Shown here one piece after another: positions 13,872 through 15,168 of a stretch of DNA of 15,168 bases. Location of the stretch: NCBI GenBank assembly GCA_964564735.1, contig CAZMCH010000098.1:1-15168 (forward strand). Reading direction: 5' to 3'. Every line of letters begins with the position of its first letter. Position 1 is the first letter of the stretch. The position numbers and the translations under genes were made by a program. Below the pieces are notes generated by a model that was not told the DNA's origin, did not search any database, and saw nothing but the letters and a program-made list of their open reading frames with translations. The stretch comes from CAZMCH01 sp964564735. Lineage in GTDB: Bacteria; Poribacteria; DTPJ01.

Positions 13872-13912
13872 AATGGGAAATAAGCCCATTGATCTCCATT
13901 TCTGATGATGGA
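13872..13912 (+). promoter_or_regulatory. Two adjacent hairpins before rplS, possible leader or processing site
   Basis: AATGGG (13872-13877) pairs with CCCATT (13885-13890) across a 7-base loop. Directly after, TCCATT (13895-13900) pairs with GATGGA (13907-13912) across a 6-base loop, including one G-T pair. They fill the otherwise empty trmD-rplS gap. L19 leader structures that sense L19 are known in other phyla, but I cannot match this one to any of them. No T-run follows, so a terminator is unlikely. Confidence 0.4.
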
Positions 13913-13946
13913 ACAGCTTTTCAATATAATGAAGGAGAGTAGTTAG

Positions 13947-14288
13947 GTGAATTTAATTCAGACAGTAGAACAAGAACAAAAAAAAGACAATATCCCTGCT
14001 TATTCAGTTGGAGATAGAGTCCGTATCAATGTCAAGGTAATAGAAGCTGGCAAAGAAAGAATACAGGCATTTGAAGGCGTTGTTATTGCAAAAAAACACG
14101 GTGGAATGAGTGAAACTTTTACGGTAAGACGAGTTACCTATGGAGAGGGCGTAGAAAGAACCTTTCCTGTCCATTCACCGATTGTTGATAGTATAGAGGT
14201 GCTTTCTAGAGGAAGAATCAGGCGCGCAAAGCTTTATTATCTTCGTGGACGTAGTGGAAAAGCTTCTAGAATCAAGGAAATACGTTAG
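13947..14288 (+). CDS. rplS: 50S ribosomal protein L19
   Basis: Large-subunit ribosomal protein at the 30S-50S interface. The 113-residue protein shows the family signatures: SVGDRVRINVKVIEAGKERI, FEGVVIAKKHGG and the C-terminal RAKLYYLRGRSGKASRIKE. Length is normal. It starts with GTG at 13947, seven bases after GAAGGAGAG. The stop codon TAG shares its last base with the GTG start of rnhB, so the two are translationally linked. The hairpin pair upstream may control it. Confidence 0.97.
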   Translation: MNLIQTVEQEQKKDNIPAYSVGDRVRINVKVIEAGKERIQAFEGVVIAKKHGGMSETFTVRRVTYGEGVERTFPVHSPIVDSIEVLSRGRIRRAKLYYLRGRSGKASRIKEIR

Positions 14289-15121
14289 TGAACCTTTGCG
14301 ATTCATCTATTGCTCAGATAAAGGAATATATAAAACATCTATCAAACCAAAGATCAATGAAAATTTCTGAGCAAGGTGAAAGATATGAGATGCTTGTTAA
14401 TATAGTCTCATATCTTAAAGATGATAATCAAAAAGCATCAAAAAGTCTTATCAGATTTGCAGAACGTATCCTTAAAGGCTATTCCCATTGGCAAGAAATG
14501 ATTTCCAATGAAGAGAAGTTTATCGAAAGTGGATATGAATTGATTGCTGGTGTGGACGAAGTTGGTAGAGGTCCATTAGCGGGACCTGTTGTATCTGCTT
14601 CTGTAATTCTGGATAGAAATATCTGTATTCTTGGCATAAATGACTCAAAAAAGTTGAGTGAAACACAACGAGAGTTACTCTATAGCGAAATACAGAAATA
14701 TGCCATATCAATTGGCGTTGGCATAATTGACGCAGAAATTATTGATAAAATAAATATACTGCGAGCTTCTCTTGATGCAATGAGTCAGGCAGTTTTTGCT
14801 TTGTCTATCCAACCGAATTTGGTTTTAGTGGATGGACAGCACTGCCCCAATATTGCTCTTCCTACGAAATCCATTATAGGCGGAGATGGATTAAGCGCAT
14901 CAATAGCCTCTGCATCCATAATTGCAAAAGTGACACGTGATCGCATAATGGATGATTTTGATAAAATTTATCCTCAATATGGATTTTCTAAAAATAAAGG
15001 CTATCCCACACCAGACCATCTTTCTGCACTTAGGCGTTTTGGTCCCTGCAAAATCCACCGAAAATCATTTGCTCCAGTATCTGAAGTTATACAGCAGACA
15101 GAAATTACATTTAATTTATAA
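14288..15121 (+). CDS. rnhB: Ribonuclease HII with N-terminal extension
   Basis: Cuts RNA in RNA-DNA hybrids and removes misincorporated ribonucleotides from DNA. The catalytic core (about 86-270) has Asp90 and Glu91 in AGVDEVGRGPLAGPV, DSKKLS (119-124), Asp182 (LVDGQ) and Asp218 (AKVTRDRIM), the expected four acidic residues. The end GYPTPDHLSALRRFGPCKIHRKSF is typical. An N-terminal extension of about 85 residues precedes the core; Firmicute RNase HII proteins such as that of Bacillus subtilis have a comparable one, while many Gram-negative versions do not. The GTG start overlaps the rplS stop by one base and has no separate strong Shine-Dalgarno, so coupling is likely. ATGs at residues 24 and 35 could be alternatives. 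Confidence 0.95.
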   Translation: MNLCDSSIAQIKEYIKHLSNQRSMKISEQGERYEMLVNIVSYLKDDNQKASKSLIRFAERILKGYSHWQEMISNEEKFIESGYELIAGVDEVGRGPLAGPVVSASVILDRNICILGINDSKKLSETQRELLYSEIQKYAISIGVGIIDAEIIDKINILRASLDAMSQAVFALSIQPNLVLVDGQHCPNIALPTKSIIGGDGLSASIASASIIAKVTRDRIMDDFDKIYPQYGFSKNKGYPTPDHLSALRRFGPCKIHRKSFAPVSEVIQQTEITFNL

Positions 15122-15157
15122 AGCGGATTTTTGATGATTTATTCTTTAGGAGGTTAT

Positions 15158-15168
15158 ATGAACGGCTA
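15158..15168 (+). CDS. Start of a further gene cut by the window edge
   Basis: A perfect AGGAGGT (15148-15154) precedes an ATG at 15158 by a short spacer, and the first codons read Met-Asn-Gly. It lies 36 bases after rnhB on the same strand. A YraN-like gene often follows rnhB, but three codons cannot show that. Confidence 0.55.

Overview
This AT-rich window looks like chromosome from a Gram-negative-type bacterium of an uncertain, possibly uncultivated, lineage. The pointers are an exported rhodanese, a two-membrane-segment sensor kinase, a sigma-54 activator, a housekeeping ffh/rpsP/trmD/rplS/rnhB cluster, and intergenic DNA full of short repeats of a kind I associate with environmental genomes. 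No marker here fixes the phylum. I see no rRNA, tRNA, CRISPR array or intact insertion sequence.

Region 1 (1-981) holds a short palindrome and a minus-strand gene for an exported rhodanese-type sulfurtransferase. Region 2 (982-4859) is a signalling locus. A near-consensus sigma-54 promoter (1388-1403), with a candidate upstream activator dyad, reads into a single-domain response regulator and a 61-residue leucine-zipper miniprotein. Facing them and meeting them stop codon to stop codon are an NtrC-family sigma-54 activator and its membrane histidine kinase. The simple model is that the kinase phosphorylates the activator, which fires the sigma-54 promoter next door and makes the receiver and zipper proteins. 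The activator has GSFTSA where the family normally has GAFTGA.

Region 3 (4860-5501) is 640 bases without a gene. It carries several degenerate short repeats and hairpins, including a pair of inverted 25-base copies.

Region 4 (5502-10897) is a minus-strand operon with a good sigma-70-type promoter (TTGACG-N17-TATAAA). It encodes a class V aminotransferase, a VapBC-type toxin-antitoxin pair, 3-phosphoglycerate dehydrogenase (SerA), a TIM-barrel sugar isomerase/epimerase-like protein and a Gfo/Idh/MocA oxidoreductase. Junctions are 1, -4, 43, 1 and 11 bases, so the toxin-antitoxin pair sits inside a serine-synthesis operon and its antitoxin is probably translated by coupling to the aminotransferase. 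The aminotransferase start has an odd layout: a strong Shine-Dalgarno lies 28 bases upstream, with a perfect 7-bp hairpin between them that would shorten the gap to 9 bases.

Region 5 (10971-15168) runs on the plus strand from a TTGACA-N17-TATCCT promoter: ffh, rpsP, khpA, trmD, rplS, rnhB and the first codons of another gene. This is the widespread SRP/ribosome/tRNA-modification cluster, but rimM, usually between khpA and trmD, is missing and an 85-base gap lies there. The trmD-rplS gap holds two small hairpins that may be a leader or processing site.
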